A stretch of 64,000 bases of DNA, from the NCBI GenBank assembly GCA_008692225.1, contig VICG01000002.1:310001-374000 (forward strand), written 5' to 3'. Made by a program: the position numbers and the translations under genes. Positions 11,190 to 22,384 of this stretch are shown here, piece by piece. The number at the start of each line of letters is the position of its first letter. Position 1 is the first letter of the stretch. The notes below the pieces were generated by a model, which did no database searches, was not told the DNA's origin, and worked only from the letters and a program-made list of their open reading frames with translations. The DNA comes from Monilinia fructicola (lineage: Eukaryota; Ascomycota; Leotiomycetes; Helotiales; Sclerotiniaceae).

Positions 11190-13006
11190 TTTGACTAACG
11201 CTAGAAGTCAATTCATAAATTGAAGAGTGATTGAGTCTTGAGAGTACCTCCAATAATTCTTTCATCATATACTACGGACCAAAATGCATCTTATAGCCTT
11301 TCTACGGATATTCCATCTGATTTTCCTTTACTTATCCGGGGCTCCAGATCCCATTCAAAAAGCCGACTGCGGGGTAAAAGTGTGGCAAACGGATTTCGTT
11401 GCTCCATGATGGATCGCATTTGATATGTTGTTTATGCAGGCGTCGCATCAGGAGTACTTTTCAAGTTGTCGGGCGTCTCAATATGTAGCCGTTAGCTCTT
11501 TGATGTATGCCAAGCCAGCCTCAAATGCAGCTGTATGTAGCTCCCCGCATCTGACAGTGTAACTTTGGCGTAATATTGTAGGATATTGCCCCTATTGGTG
11601 GGAATTCTTTGGGGAGAATGGAAAAATATGGAGGCGAGAGATGGGTGATTTCAGATTTACCAAAATCTGGGGTTAGAACAAGAAGCTCAATAAAGTGTGG
11701 CTGAGATCTTACATGAATGAGTCAAAGGCAAAGAAGCTATATGCCTTTTGAGGCATTTTGACCGCTGCATGTGATAAATTTATAGCACGCTCCTCGTTAA
11801 CTTTGCCATGGCAGCAGCGCCCGTCATTTGTGAATTCTAGACCGTTTTTGATACCATAAAGTACCCAGTGAATCTCAAAAGGCAAGGCTTCCAGCGATTT
11901 TCAAATTGACTCAAGTATTGCTCCAAGTCTTTTGGGAATTGGTTAGATCACCTTTCTTGACCGAATAATGGACTGTCTGGATGATTGTTATCGTCCATAG
12001 GTTTGTCAAACATTTCTATTTGGCTACCGGTCAAGGTATCAGTAGTAGCCTGATCTCCAATATGAGTTTCGCGTTGCACCAGCCCCATTGTTTGGATATA
12101 GCTTTAAAACCATCGGTTCGATGCTCTTCCTACACGTTGTTTTTCTGGTCTATTGTTTCTTTTGAGCTTTAGCCTTTGGAATCTCTTCTTGTAACCGAAA
12201 GTCGTTGGTAGGAATATTGACAGGATGAGTTCATTTTCTAGATTCAAAATCGAAGGAGCCAGCCATGAGCATGCGGAAGGCCTGTCTCAATCTGAGGTAT
12301 GGTGCTGTTAGCGTTTAATATCGGGTCAGGGTTCGTGGGATGAAAGATATGCCAAGTAAATTGAAGGACATAGATACTAACAGCGGTAAACTCTAAGAGA
12401 AAATAATTAGCTCTGACTTGTAAAGAAAGTCAACATGGTCAAAACTACATACCCTAAGCCCATGTACAAAACGAATATTGCAAACAGTATTTTTTCTCTT
12501 CATGGGTCCTTTTTCGGATCTTGACTGTGTATATCGAAAAAGCGGAGAACCAGCAAGTCCGCAAAGATAGTCAAACCAGCAGTAACCAATATATAAAGCT
12601 CATGAGATTGATACCTCTCCCACCAATAACATCTCTCCCGCATTGAAAACAAGAGTCTACAGGTCTATACGATCCAATTCCTGGATCTTTCGCATTTCAT
12701 TTCATTTGATTTGAGCTGCGAAGTCCATCTCCGGCACCTAGAAACTATATAAGAATGTTAAATCATGTGATGTGTTTAATGATGGCACATACTCAATACA
12801 CACATATACATGAGAGGTAGCATTAAACTCACTCCCTTTCAACTTGGAAATAGGCCTTTTCTTTCTCAAAAACATCCGTTCATTCAACTATACTCAACCC
12901 AAGCTCCATCATTACCAATACGATCAATAACGAACGCTTTTTCCGACACACTTTCGTGTCTTTCCCCGAACTCACAGACTTCTCTTTTCCTCTACCAACG
13001 GCCTCT
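11190..13006. other. Intergenic, no gene recognised
   Basis: Holds the GH28 promoter and AT-rich DNA. Open frames of 60-66 residues at 11238, 11981 and 12810 show nothing recognisable. Confidence 0.45.
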
Positions 13007-13606
13007 TTAAGACCGAGGGTATTCCTTCCCCCTACTCATCTTCGTTCTCCAAACCCTCAATAGTCCACCCTCTTTTCTCTCTTTCTCTACATCTTTATCC
13101 CTGAACAGAGATCTCAACGCATTTTGCTCGCACGTGCGGATATAGATTGGCACTGGCTCAGAGTAGTGCTTTGAGAGATTCAATATCCACATCATTGAGG
13201 GCAGAATTTAGAGATTGGGATTGGGGGGAGAGCTTGAAGTGTCGATTGAGGAGGAACCGGAGTTGAACCTGAGGAATTTGGAATAGAGGGGGTTCGAGAA
13301 AATGGTAAAGTATTTGATGGTATGATAGGAGTTGGCGGGTATTGGTCAGGATAGATCTGCGGCTGGGATTAATTGTTATCTTTACTAGTATCAGTTGGTA
13401 GAATTGTAGCTGCTGAGGAGGATAATGAGGGTGTGAACTAAGATTTTATGAGAGTCGGACGTGACGGTGGGATGTTTGAATGTCGTGGACTGGGATTGAA
13501 AGGGGGGTTGGGATATGTATGGTGTATGGAATTCCGAAGAATGAACTTGACCTTGAGAAGGAACAGGTTCTGCTCCTCGCGCAGGTTCTTTGATACTCCT
13601 TAGCAA
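13007..13606 (-). pseudogene. Possible Ser/Pro/Gln-rich protein gene, frameshifted
   Basis: Not recognised. On the minus strand coding-like stretches follow one another in changing frames: one with HTPYISQPPFQSQSTTF, one with QPQIYPDQYPPTPIIPS and SGSTPVPPQSTLQALPP, one with SALNDVDIESLKALL, then a charged end with SEPVPIYIRTCEQNALRSL running to the stop at 13007. This looks like a disordered, low-complexity protein with a short folded C-terminal part. The N-terminus is uncertain. It could be real with homopolymer errors, a decayed gene, or chance. Confidence 0.33.
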
Positions 13607-14259
13607 TTGTGCAACATTGTCAGGGTTTCATGGTTCAGTTCGTCAAAAAGAATCAAAAATGACAAAGATGTCGATGTCGATTCGATGTCGATGGATGACG
13701 CGTTCGAACTTCGCGGGGAAAGCGATTTTACCGGTAAGGTTAAGGGTGACCTTGAGACATGGTTAACCCCTCTCAATCCTCGCCAAGAGTATCGCGCAGA
13801 AGCATATCTACACGTGACGAACCTCCTCTATTAATGTCATGTCTACGTACTCGAGTAGACGCTTTTCTATTTTCCGCGCTGTCTAACTTCACGAAGCTAC
13901 CCAGGTTTGATATTGAAGGCTGCCAGAGAATATCATATCAACTCCCAGGCTCAAACCTTTATAGTCACGGGAATTGTATATTGTATGCTCATTAGTTATG
14001 AATGAACCTTCACCTTTTATTGGGCCAAGCGAATCATGAATCAGGTTGGAAAAATGCTACCATGTGCTTACTCACCCCCTATAGGCTGATGTACCCTTCA
14101 CGTCGAAATTATATATCTGTCACGTATCTCTAGGTTCCTAGTGGCATCGAGCAATTGAACCTTCGCCAAAAGCCATTGTGGTAACTGGCAATACCAAGAA
14201 ATCGTCAAGAACGTCTTACAAAACCCTGTCCCATTCCATTCATCTACGTCATCTCAAAA
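13607..14259. other. Intergenic, promoter of FAD monooxygenase gene
   Basis: Plus-strand open frames at 13607-13830 and 13759-13995 overlap in different frames and lack motifs. A GATGTCGATG-type short repeat occurs near 13665-13695. Nothing else is supported. Confidence 0.4.
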
Positions 14260-15615
14260 ATGGAGAATGAAAAGGAAGTCATGGATGCCAAGCTCAATGT
14301 TGCTATCATAGGTGGTGGACTTGGGGCCTTGCTCTGAGCATCGGACTCCTTCCCTACCGAGACCATCTCAACATCAGCATATACGAAGCTGCACCCTGCT
14401 TCGCGGAAATAGGCGCAGGTGTTGCATCCGGCCCTAATGCCGTGCATGCGCTGGGTTTAATCTCTCCGGGGATCCTGAAATGTTACAGAAAGTGTGCCAC
14501 GTTCAACGAAACTCGGATCGAGATTAATGTATGGTTTAAGCTTTCGATATGGGATGGATAGTAGGAATGAGGATGGGAAAAAGCTGGATTTGATTTATCA
14601 TTCTGGAGAGAAGGGGAAGTCTTTGGGGCGATTATTTCAGAAAATCTGACTACAGAGAAAATTAGAAGGAGAAGCTGTGTGCACCCGGGTCGATTTTTTG
14701 GATGAAATGGCGGCCGTTGGTTCCCCGGATGGGATTAGCAAAGTTTAGGAAGAATCTAGTGGATGTCAAGGAACTGAGAGGTGATAAGGAAGCATTGAAG
14801 CTAATCTTTGAAGACGGGGAAGTCGCCTTCGCTGATGTAGTGATTGGTTGTGATGGGATAAAAAGTGCCACAAGGAAATACGTGATGGAAAACCAATCAA
14901 TTGAGCCAAAATTTGCAGATACATATGCTTATCGAGCCATGGTTCCCAGAGACATCGCAAGAAACGCAATAGGAGATGATTTAGCATTGAATGGGCAGTT
15001 ATACCTTGGGATACGGCGGGTATATTATAACTTACCCTGTAGAGCACGGCGATTTGATCAACATGGTTGCATTGAAGAAGACGAAGGGCATCGAATGGGA
15101 TAAGGAGAATTGGTTGATACGAGCTACTAAAAACGAGATGCTATCTGATCTGGAAGGATATGAAGACAATCTAGTCCAATTAGTCTCGGAATATGGAACC
15201 AGAGATAGATGGGGGCTTTTTGATCTTCCACATTCTCAAAAATATTATCGTGGGGTAGGACGTGTCTTATGGGCGATGCTGCTCATGCAAGTACTCCACA
15301 TTTAGGAGCTGGCTCTGGAATGGCATTTGAGGATGCATATGTTTTGAGTCATCTTTTTTTGAAGGTGTCAAGAATACAAATGATGTCGAAAAAAAAGGCA
15401 CTCGAGGCCTATGATACGGTAAGGAGACCTAGATCTCAGAAATTAATCCAGAATAGTAGGAGGGCTGGGGAGATCATTTCGTTTTCTCATAAGGATTTTT
15501 GGAGATGATGTGGGTCGGATAGCACATGAGATTGATGCATTGAATGAATGGGTTTGGGATTTTTAATCTTGAGAGGTGTTTGTTGGAGGCCAAAGAGCTT
15601 TCTGGACTGTTTTAA
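14260..15615 (+). CDS. FAD-dependent monooxygenase (salicylate hydroxylase-like), multiply frameshifted
   Basis: Flavin hydroxylase of aromatic compounds, NAD(P)H-dependent. Landmarks in order: dinucleotide-binding motif VAIIGGGLG near the N-terminus, YEAAPCFAEIGAGV, the DG motif VVIGCDGIKSATR (about 14845-14880), and the FAD ribityl-binding GD motif MGDAAHASTPHLGAGSGMA (about 15269-15325). The start at 14260 follows CTCAAAA. The stop at 15613-15615 follows LSGLF once an extra T near 15560 is allowed for, giving about 450 residues, the usual family length. Frame changes occur near 14335 (one G short), 14535, 14650-14760, 14995, 15270 (one A short), 15500 and 15560. Not all are in homopolymers, so true decay is possible here. 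The substrate cannot be told from sequence. Confidence 0.85.
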
Positions 15616-16079
15616 CCCTTGGTCTTGCTCGGTTGTCTAACCCTCAGCAACTTCTTTGAGCACCCCGGGCTAGGTTATGTGGTATGATCCTTAGTTGTCA
15701 ATGTTGGAGTGCATTACTTGTGGAAGACATCATTCTCTCGCCGATGAATAGCTCATGAATATATGGTTTAGTCAGATATGACTAGCGAGGGAAAAGGAAA
15801 AGGAGGAGAAGGAGAAGAGGAAATGGATTGAGATTGATATTTGATATCTAATCATATTCGTTCGCAAATGTACTTTCACCCGTTTTCTTCCCAATCGTGG
15901 CGAAGTGCATTCGCATATACCCACAAAGGTACCCGCCAATTCACGATTCCTTGATCGACAACACTCTGCTGTATGTACAATGACCAACAACAAGTTTTGA
16001 CCTAAAACATAAAAATATACTAAAAGTTAGCAAGTTCTAATTTTCTCTAAATATCCATGGATATCTTTATAATCGACCA
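15616..16079. other. Intergenic, 3' flank of the FAD monooxygenase
   Basis: No gene recognised; GC content falls steadily towards the AT-rich island that follows. Confidence 0.5.
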
Positions 16080-16620
16080 ATATACGGAGTAGTTCATCGG
16101 AAATTGCGGAAATTGATTAAATCTATTTGATTTTAATAAAATTTAAAATTAGTAAAACTTTATTCGTATTAGTTTTAATCTTAAGATTGTTAATGAAAAG
16201 TAAATATTTAAAATGGATCTAAATCTCTTATAATTATTACTTATATAGTAATTCTAAAATATTTGAAAGTTATTTAATTTTAAGCTTTAAATATTAGAAT
16301 GTTTTATAAAAAAGTCATATATATATATATATATATTATAAAGGTATTGTTTATATACTATAGTAAAAAAGCTACTTTTCATAATAAACTCTCTAATTTA
16401 TTATTTATATAAAGCTATACTACTTTCGCTATTCGGTATAGCCGATATTAGTAACGTTAATAACATCGATAACCGCAACGTTTCTATCGTTAATAAAATA
16501 TTATATTAGAACAACTCGAACGTTTATATATATATATATATATACATTTGAGCATTTGGTAAAACTTGTTAATAAATACAGTTTTTTTTTATAAACTAAT
16601 TATGAAATTATATCAAAATT
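16080..16620. repeat. AT-rich island with RIP-like composition
   Basis: Very AT-rich block with two (AT)n tracts (16318-16336 and 16525-16544). Between about 16420 and 16540 most remaining cytosines sit in CpG while CpA is scarce and TpA abundant. That bias is what repeat-induced point mutation (C to T at CpA) leaves in ascomycete repeats. No coding sequence remains. Interpretation as a mutated transposon relic is inference. Confidence 0.5.
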
Positions 16621-17249
16621 AAAAGGTTGAGTTTTGGTACTGTATACTCCCGAGTCCCGAGGTCCGTGGAGTAAAGGTTTGGCTCAAACTTAAAGTCTAA
16701 AACTGTACAGTAGGTTCACCGGTTATCCCATCAGACCACTGGAGGATCCGGGCTCATATCAAGGCATCGTACTTTCACAAATCAGAAGTGCTGAGAAAGG
16801 GAAAAAAGCAATCAGGTCTTGCATGATGCATCTGGAAAAGTGCAGAAAATAGCTTCCATCAAAAAAGCTTCATTTGTTTCCGGAAGTATAAAGAAAGAGA
16901 TGGTTGCAACTCACAGTAGAAACTATACCAAATGTTTCACACAGGGGATCAAGCTAATTATCGTAAGTAGAGAGTTCGACATAGTCTAGACCGTTGATCT
17001 ATATCGTTCTTTGCCTGTTTCTCCGAAGTCTTGGAAGTTGGAAAGCCAATGATGGAACTAATTAGCTAGTAAATTAGACGAATAGTTTTAGCAGTAATTA
17101 GAAATCTTTTATAATCTTTTAGAGTACTGCACTGCACCAATGATTACCAAAATATATCTCTCCCCCGCATTTTTATAGTCTTTACCGCTTCAAGGTTAGA
17201 TGTAGAACTATGTAATAGGTCTAAATTGTGAATTGTGACTTCATATGTA
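16621..17249. other. Intergenic between AT island and MITE
   Basis: Moderately AT-rich with no gene. Contains several TACTGTA/TACAGT-like words near 16640 and 16708, but no clear paired terminal repeat. Confidence 0.4.
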
Positions 17250-17439
17250 CAGTCCCCTCCCCTGAATAAAGGGCAAAATTATGGGTATACCCACTGGTAT
17301 TATATAAGTAATTCAGAGGTTTTTTGGCCAATAGAATCTACTGGAATATTCTTCGATTGGCCTATGCGTCGTCGTCGCCAGCAAAATAAAAGATTGTGGG
17401 TATACCCATATTTTTGCCCTTTATTCAGGGGGGGGACTG
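17250..17439. mobile_element. 190-bp MITE with about 43-bp terminal inverted repeats
   Basis: The left end starts CAGTCCCCTCCCCTGAATAA at 17250. The right end (17397-17439) is its near-perfect reverse complement, both running inward to a palindromic TGGGTATACCCA. The copies differ by a few bases, mostly in C/G and A homopolymers. A TA dinucleotide flanks each end (17248-17249 and 17440-17441), as expected for a Tc1/mariner or pogo-type target duplication. The internal 100 bp has no coding capacity, so this is a non-autonomous element. The superfamily is inferred from the TA duplication and CAGT-type ends. Confidence 0.85.
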
Positions 17440-17462
17440 TATGTATGTATGTATGTATGTAT
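17439..17462. repeat. TATG tetranucleotide microsatellite
   Basis: About six GTAT units abut the right end of the MITE. Related TGTATG words continue to about 17535. The TA-rich repeat may have been the insertion target. Confidence 0.9.
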
Positions 17463-17959
17463 CCATGTACTTACTGTATGTATGTACAGTACAGTATGTA
17501 TGCACGCACTTACTGTATGTACTATCTGTATGTAAGTGCTAGGTACAACTCCATCTCGTCATTTCGTCATCTCATCATCTCGTCATCTCGTAACCACACC
17601 AAAGCAAAAAAAAAGAGGAAAAGTCAAATTTGTATACTCCGTAAAATCAATAAGATGTTTTGGTCCACGCTGACATTACATGTATTTTCTTTGTCCCGGT
17701 ATTGGTGAACTAGTCGGTATATTGGTGCTACTTTCTAACTTGACCTGATCTACGTAGTCTACCTAGTGGCAATATGGTCTAGATTTCAATTTAGAGTTTT
17801 CCCATAAAGTGTATCTGTTAAGACCTTCCCTTTTCTTTTGCACTAACAATGGGCAAACTACATAGGGGTAAAAAACAGCGGCATCGTTTGGATAGACTTC
17901 AAGAATTTCACATCACATCTCCAGATCGATACCTTTTATCATAGTTGCCGCGACTAAAG
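17463..17959. other. Promoter region of the C2H2/Zn2Cys6 regulator
   Basis: No gene. Contains interrupted TCATCTCGTCAT repeats at about 17555-17590. Confidence 0.4.
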
Positions 17960-20223
17960 ATGAAGAGAGCCTCACCATCAACAGGTTCATCCTTTCCGAG
18001 TTATCAATGCCAGATCTGTTTATCCACATACTCCACAATTGGACATTTAAGACGTCATGAAGCTGTGCGTAAGTTAGCCTGGCCCAATCATTCACTTGCT
18101 GTTGTTGCTACTGCTCAGGACTCGGAGAGATGGAAAGATGGAAAGACGGAAAGACAGTAGTATCACTATATCACATCATCACAGTACTGCAGTATCATGA
18201 AGGTTAACGTTTGAAACTTGAATAGATGCTGGGCAACGGCTTTACGGGTGTCACTTTTGTGATCAACACTTTTTCAGATCGTGAGTATCAACATTCGCAA
18301 AGGCATCGTTATGAATACTGACTGACATTGTTATATCAGAGATGCTGCAAGAAGACATTCGAGATCATGCCCAAGCAGGGGTGACCGACCCATGCCTGAG
18401 CCTAGGCCAAGAGGAAAGCAAAAGCAGTCATGTGACTCTTGTGCACGGTCAAAACGTGCCTGCAATCAAGGCCGTCCTTGTGAAGGCTGTCAGCTGAACA
18501 AAGTACCATGTACTTACTATCGTTCGACGGCAAGTAATGCAGGTTCACAGCCACTACCGGCTGTTCAAGAGGCAAGCATTGCATTGCAACAGCCTCATGA
18601 TCTCGTGCCGGCACAGTCCAGTCGACCCAGCAACAGTGCCACAGCGCCTGGCATGCCACCTCAAGATCCTCGAATGCAATTCGACTTTCTTCTTCATTAT
18701 ACAAAACCGGGGAGAGACAGTCTTTTGGGACTACTTTGGCACTCCAACAACCACTAGCTTACCAACGCCCATCATTTCCAATGCAACCCCCTCAGCACTC
18801 ATACCAAATACTTCACTCTTGGATTTTCCTGGTGAATTGGAAGATCTCATGCAAGTTCCCCCATTGCCCATGTTGGACGAGTATCTATGGAGTAGTGAAA
18901 TAAACGCCCCTCCCACCAATCCGTCCCTACGATATTCGTCCCAATTGGATGGCCGACTCCAAGAGCTCATATCGAAACTTGTCACCACACAACATAAATT
19001 AGACGAACGCTGTGATGGAGGTGTGCCGCCATTTTCCGCAGAGGTGAGAAGTGTCTTATTTACCGTTCCTAACCTTATCGATTTTACACGATTGTTTTTT
19101 GATCATTGGCATCCCAATTGTCCCGTATTGCATCAACCTACGTATAACCTCGAGACGGTCTCACTGCCACTTTTACTTGTCGTATTTCTCATTGGTGCAG
19201 CTTATTCGTCACCTCGAGATACGGCTAGTCTAGCAGTTTCATGTGGCATCTTGTGCGAGGAATTTGTGTTTGAAGATGATGAGTTGAAATCAATACTCCT
19301 AAATGAACGCGGTAGTGGAGATTCGGCTAGCCTCCAAATCATTCAGGCCGCATTTCTTGTATCAGTACTGCAGAATTGGCAGAACGGGCCAATGGCACGT
19401 AAGAGGATGCGCAATAGACGTTATTGTGACATTGTATCTAGTGTGAGGATATTGGGATTTACCTCATCAAGGAATCCGTACGCCACGGGGATTTATCCTT
19501 TCGACTGGGTAGGCTATATTGAAGCAGAAGCAAGAGTTAGGTCAGCCTATTCAATTCTTCCATCCTTGGTTCGACATTCTGAATATTGTTTAGGATCATG
19601 ACTTTGATATATCTGGTGGATTGTCACTATGCTATTTTCAATAGTTACCCACCACGCCCTAATGGCCTCGGAAATGGTGGGAGATATGTCTTCTTCTGAT
19701 GAAGCATTTGCTGCCACAGATCCTCTTGTTTGCGAAGGCTATTTGTTAGGGACAAATGAGGAACCACGAGCTTCTCTGGCAACCTCGATGGAGTGGCTAA
19801 TGGGGGATGAGTGGAATCCGGTTCACCATCATGGACTTTCAACTCTTAATTTGTTCACATTGCTCAATTGTAAACACAACCTCGGATTTTTGAATGCACC
19901 TACTGACTTTATTAGCATTAAACGCCACTATGTTTTTACTCAAATCAAATTCTCTCTGGATATACAACTCTGGTCGGATCGCTCTAGCCCTCGATCGATG
20001 GAGAATCCTTTGGGATAATCACCTAAAAAATGTCGGACCAGATTTCACGAGATCTGGATTCTTTAAAAAAATTCTCTGGAATTTTGGCAACTTGCTAAAT
20101 TGGTTCTAAAAAACTGAAAGGAACTCTGGCCAGATGGGCCTAAACAATGCACCCGAGATAGACAACGATTCGATGGTAGGAATTAATGCACTCATGGACA
20201 AATTTCAAGGGGTTAGTATCTCT
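17960..20223 (+). CDS. Transcription factor with two C2H2 fingers, a Zn2Cys6 cluster and a fungal regulatory domain
   Basis: Nuclear DNA-binding regulator. The ATG at 17960 opens MKRASPSTG. Finger 1 is CQICLSTYSTIGHLRRH; its last His is completed across intron 18069-18225 (GTAAGT donor, AATAG acceptor). Finger 2 is CHFCDQHFFRSDAARRH, crossing intron 18281-18339. The binuclear cluster follows at about 18431-18521 with spacing C-x2-C-x6-C-x5-C-x2-C-x6-C (CDSCARSKRACNQGRPC then EGCQLNKVPC). The middle-homology region follows (LFFDHWHPNCPVLHQPT and EAEARVR, then RIMTLIYLVDCHYAIF after an intron at about 19542-19593). Frameshifts occur near 18722 (+1), 19657 (one extra C) and 19870-20080. The stop near 20223 follows GINALMDKFQG. 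Targets unknown. Confidence 0.88.
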
Positions 20224-20595
20224 TGATATATGTCACAGATCACTCCACATGCATGGTGTCGATGGGTTTAACTGCGGCCCCAACATATAATCAAGACTTT
20301 TCATTCGAATTCGTTGGGAGGATTCACACCACTCAAAGGAATGAATGCATTTGAAATAATGAATCCGTTCAAATCATTAGAATACCCTCTGAGATAGCTT
20401 GAATCCAGTCTGCTAGTTTGGACTATTAAACGCTTCTTCAGCTTAACACATATCAAAACTGGGGTAATGGCAGTAATATAATTATATGTTGAATACTTCG
20501 TTAAGACCACACGGATAGGCTGCAGAAGATTATATATTTTGTATTACTCGGGATTTGGATTTGAAGATAGAGAGACGTGAGAATTTCCGTGCAAC
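20224..20595. other. Convergent intergenic region
   Basis: Lies between the 3' ends of the regulator (plus) and the oxygenase (minus). No gene; presumably both terminators. Confidence 0.5.
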
Positions 20596-22249
20596 TTAAA
20601 TCATTGGTTCCAACGCCCCCTTCCCACTGATCTTGATTTCTTCCATCTCTCGAACAAGACTTTTCTTTCCCCTGGTTTCAGTGGCTTCAACCCAGTTACC
20701 ATGTACTTGAGCTTTGATATGGAACGGCAAACTCAATAATGGCAATTGCCTTCTCAAATTCTCTGGTATCAATCACGACCAAGACGCATCGATTGGCAAT
20801 CCTTTCCTCTATCATCGCCACTACCCATCCATCTCCTTCTTTTGCATCTTTTGATCGAGGAATAAAAATTGGCTCTTGAACATGTGAGCCGTCCCCTGCA
20901 TAAAAGTATCTCGTTTCGTTCGTTTTGTTGCTATGCATTGCCAGACCGTTAAGTCCTTGATATATATTACTTTTCCCGTCACTTTCTTCGGGGATAAAGA
21001 CATCCAAGAATACCCACTCGTATTCCTTCGTCATAAATCTCTCGTCGATCCTCGGAAATTCACAAGGAACGTCCAAAAGTATTGACGGATCTGGTATCTT
21101 GGTTCCACTGGGTTTGCTCAAGTCAAATTCCCAACGCACAAAATCCCCCTTTGTGTCTGGACTTGGCATGCGTCCATCTTCGGGTGGGAAAAACGGAAAC
21201 GCATTATCATGCACTCTCGAAGTCTCCATATACAACTTACCATCTTTTCCTTCCCAGGCTCCAGCCGTATGAACGGGCATACAATTCTTCCACTCATAAT
21301 ACCTAGTCTCCCCTTCCTTCCATCCCTCGGGCAACGGCGTCGATCTTCTCCTCGGAACAACAATAAATGTAGCAGGTTTCTCATAATCCCACGCCCAATG
21401 CTGACCACCTTTCTTCATCCTCTCAATATCCGCTTCAAAACACCAACATACAAGAATCAACCAATTCTCCGTAATGGCACAATCGTGAATAAACGCACAC
21501 CACGGACTCTGCAACCACAACTCCTCGACCTTCTTCCCCGCCTTATCAAGAGTGTACGTAACCACATCCAACGTCGCCAACCCCTTCGCCTCATACCCAA
21601 ACACAACCAGTTCCTCCGTAAACGGATCAACCTTCGGATGCCCCGTAAACGTCTTCGACTTCACCCCCTCACCCCCAAAAGGATCATACCCCACCGTCTC
21701 CAACGTTTCCCCATCAACCTCATACGGCAACGCCGCCTCCTTCAGCCCCAACAGCTTCCCAGCCCACATCACCAGGTTCGTATTCGCTGTACTGTCCACT
21801 GCAGCCCGCACACACGGATGATGCGTGTACGGATTCCGATACAAGCCGAATAAGGCCCTCTGGGCGCGTCGCTCGAGCTTGTACCGCTCCGTCTCTATAT
21901 ACCGCATCTTCACATCGACGACGCCGTGATGGAAGCGGAAGGCGGAGATATGGCCATCGCCGTCTAGAGGGATGTTTTGGGGGTGTGGGGGCACGAATGG
22001 GTCGCAGGTTATGCGGTAGAATGTTCCGTTGATTTCTGGGGGGATGGTGCCTCGGATGACGAGGGAGCCGATTTCGCCTTCGAGGCGGAAAGGGACGTTG
22101 GAGCCTGCGAGGTCGTGGGTTTGGGGCCAGTTGGAGGTTAGAGGTTCGGTGTTGGATGGGGTGGAGGCGGCTTTTGGGGGAGAGGGAACTTGGGGAGGTT
22201 CGGTGGGGAGCCGTTCGAGGGATGATGGGAGGTCGTGTAGGATGGCCAT
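20596..22249 (-). CDS. Carotenoid oxygenase family dioxygenase (carotenoid or stilbene cleaving)
   Basis: Non-haem Fe(II) enzyme that splits an alkene bond of carotenoids, apocarotenoids or stilbenes. All four iron-ligand His regions are visible: FTGHPKVDP, FIHDCAITEN, MPVHTAGAW and, near the C-terminus, AQVHGNW. The seven-bladed propeller landmarks GTFYRITCDPF and LDGDGHISAF are present. One extra T (A-run 20729-20731 on the plus strand) breaks the frame before the last His; beyond it the protein runs to a stop at 20596-20598, about 550 residues. I chose the Met at 22249 (MAILHDLPSS) because a TATA box lies about 120 bp upstream. An in-frame Met at 22324 would leave almost no leader. No carotenogenic gene is nearby, so a role in stilbene cleavage is as plausible as one in carotenoid metabolism. 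Confidence 0.92.
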
Positions 22250-22365
22250 TTTTGTTGTGCGTGGTGGTTGAGGGGTTGAATCTAATGGGTGAAGATTAGG
22301 GGGAAATGATTCCTGCGTCGGCAATGAGCCCGATGAAGAGTTTGGCCATCAATTGGGACACTGGC

Positions 22366-22384
22366 GACTTTTTATATATACTAC
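22366..22384 (-). promoter_or_regulatory. TATA box of the oxygenase gene
   Basis: The minus strand reads GTAGTATATATAAAAAG, a strong TATAAA-type element about 120 bp upstream of the Met at 22249. Confidence 0.45.

Noticed and set aside
17250..20223. Regulator and nearby oxygenase as a secondary-metabolite cluster
   Set aside because: No synthase, cyclase or similar backbone gene is present in the window.
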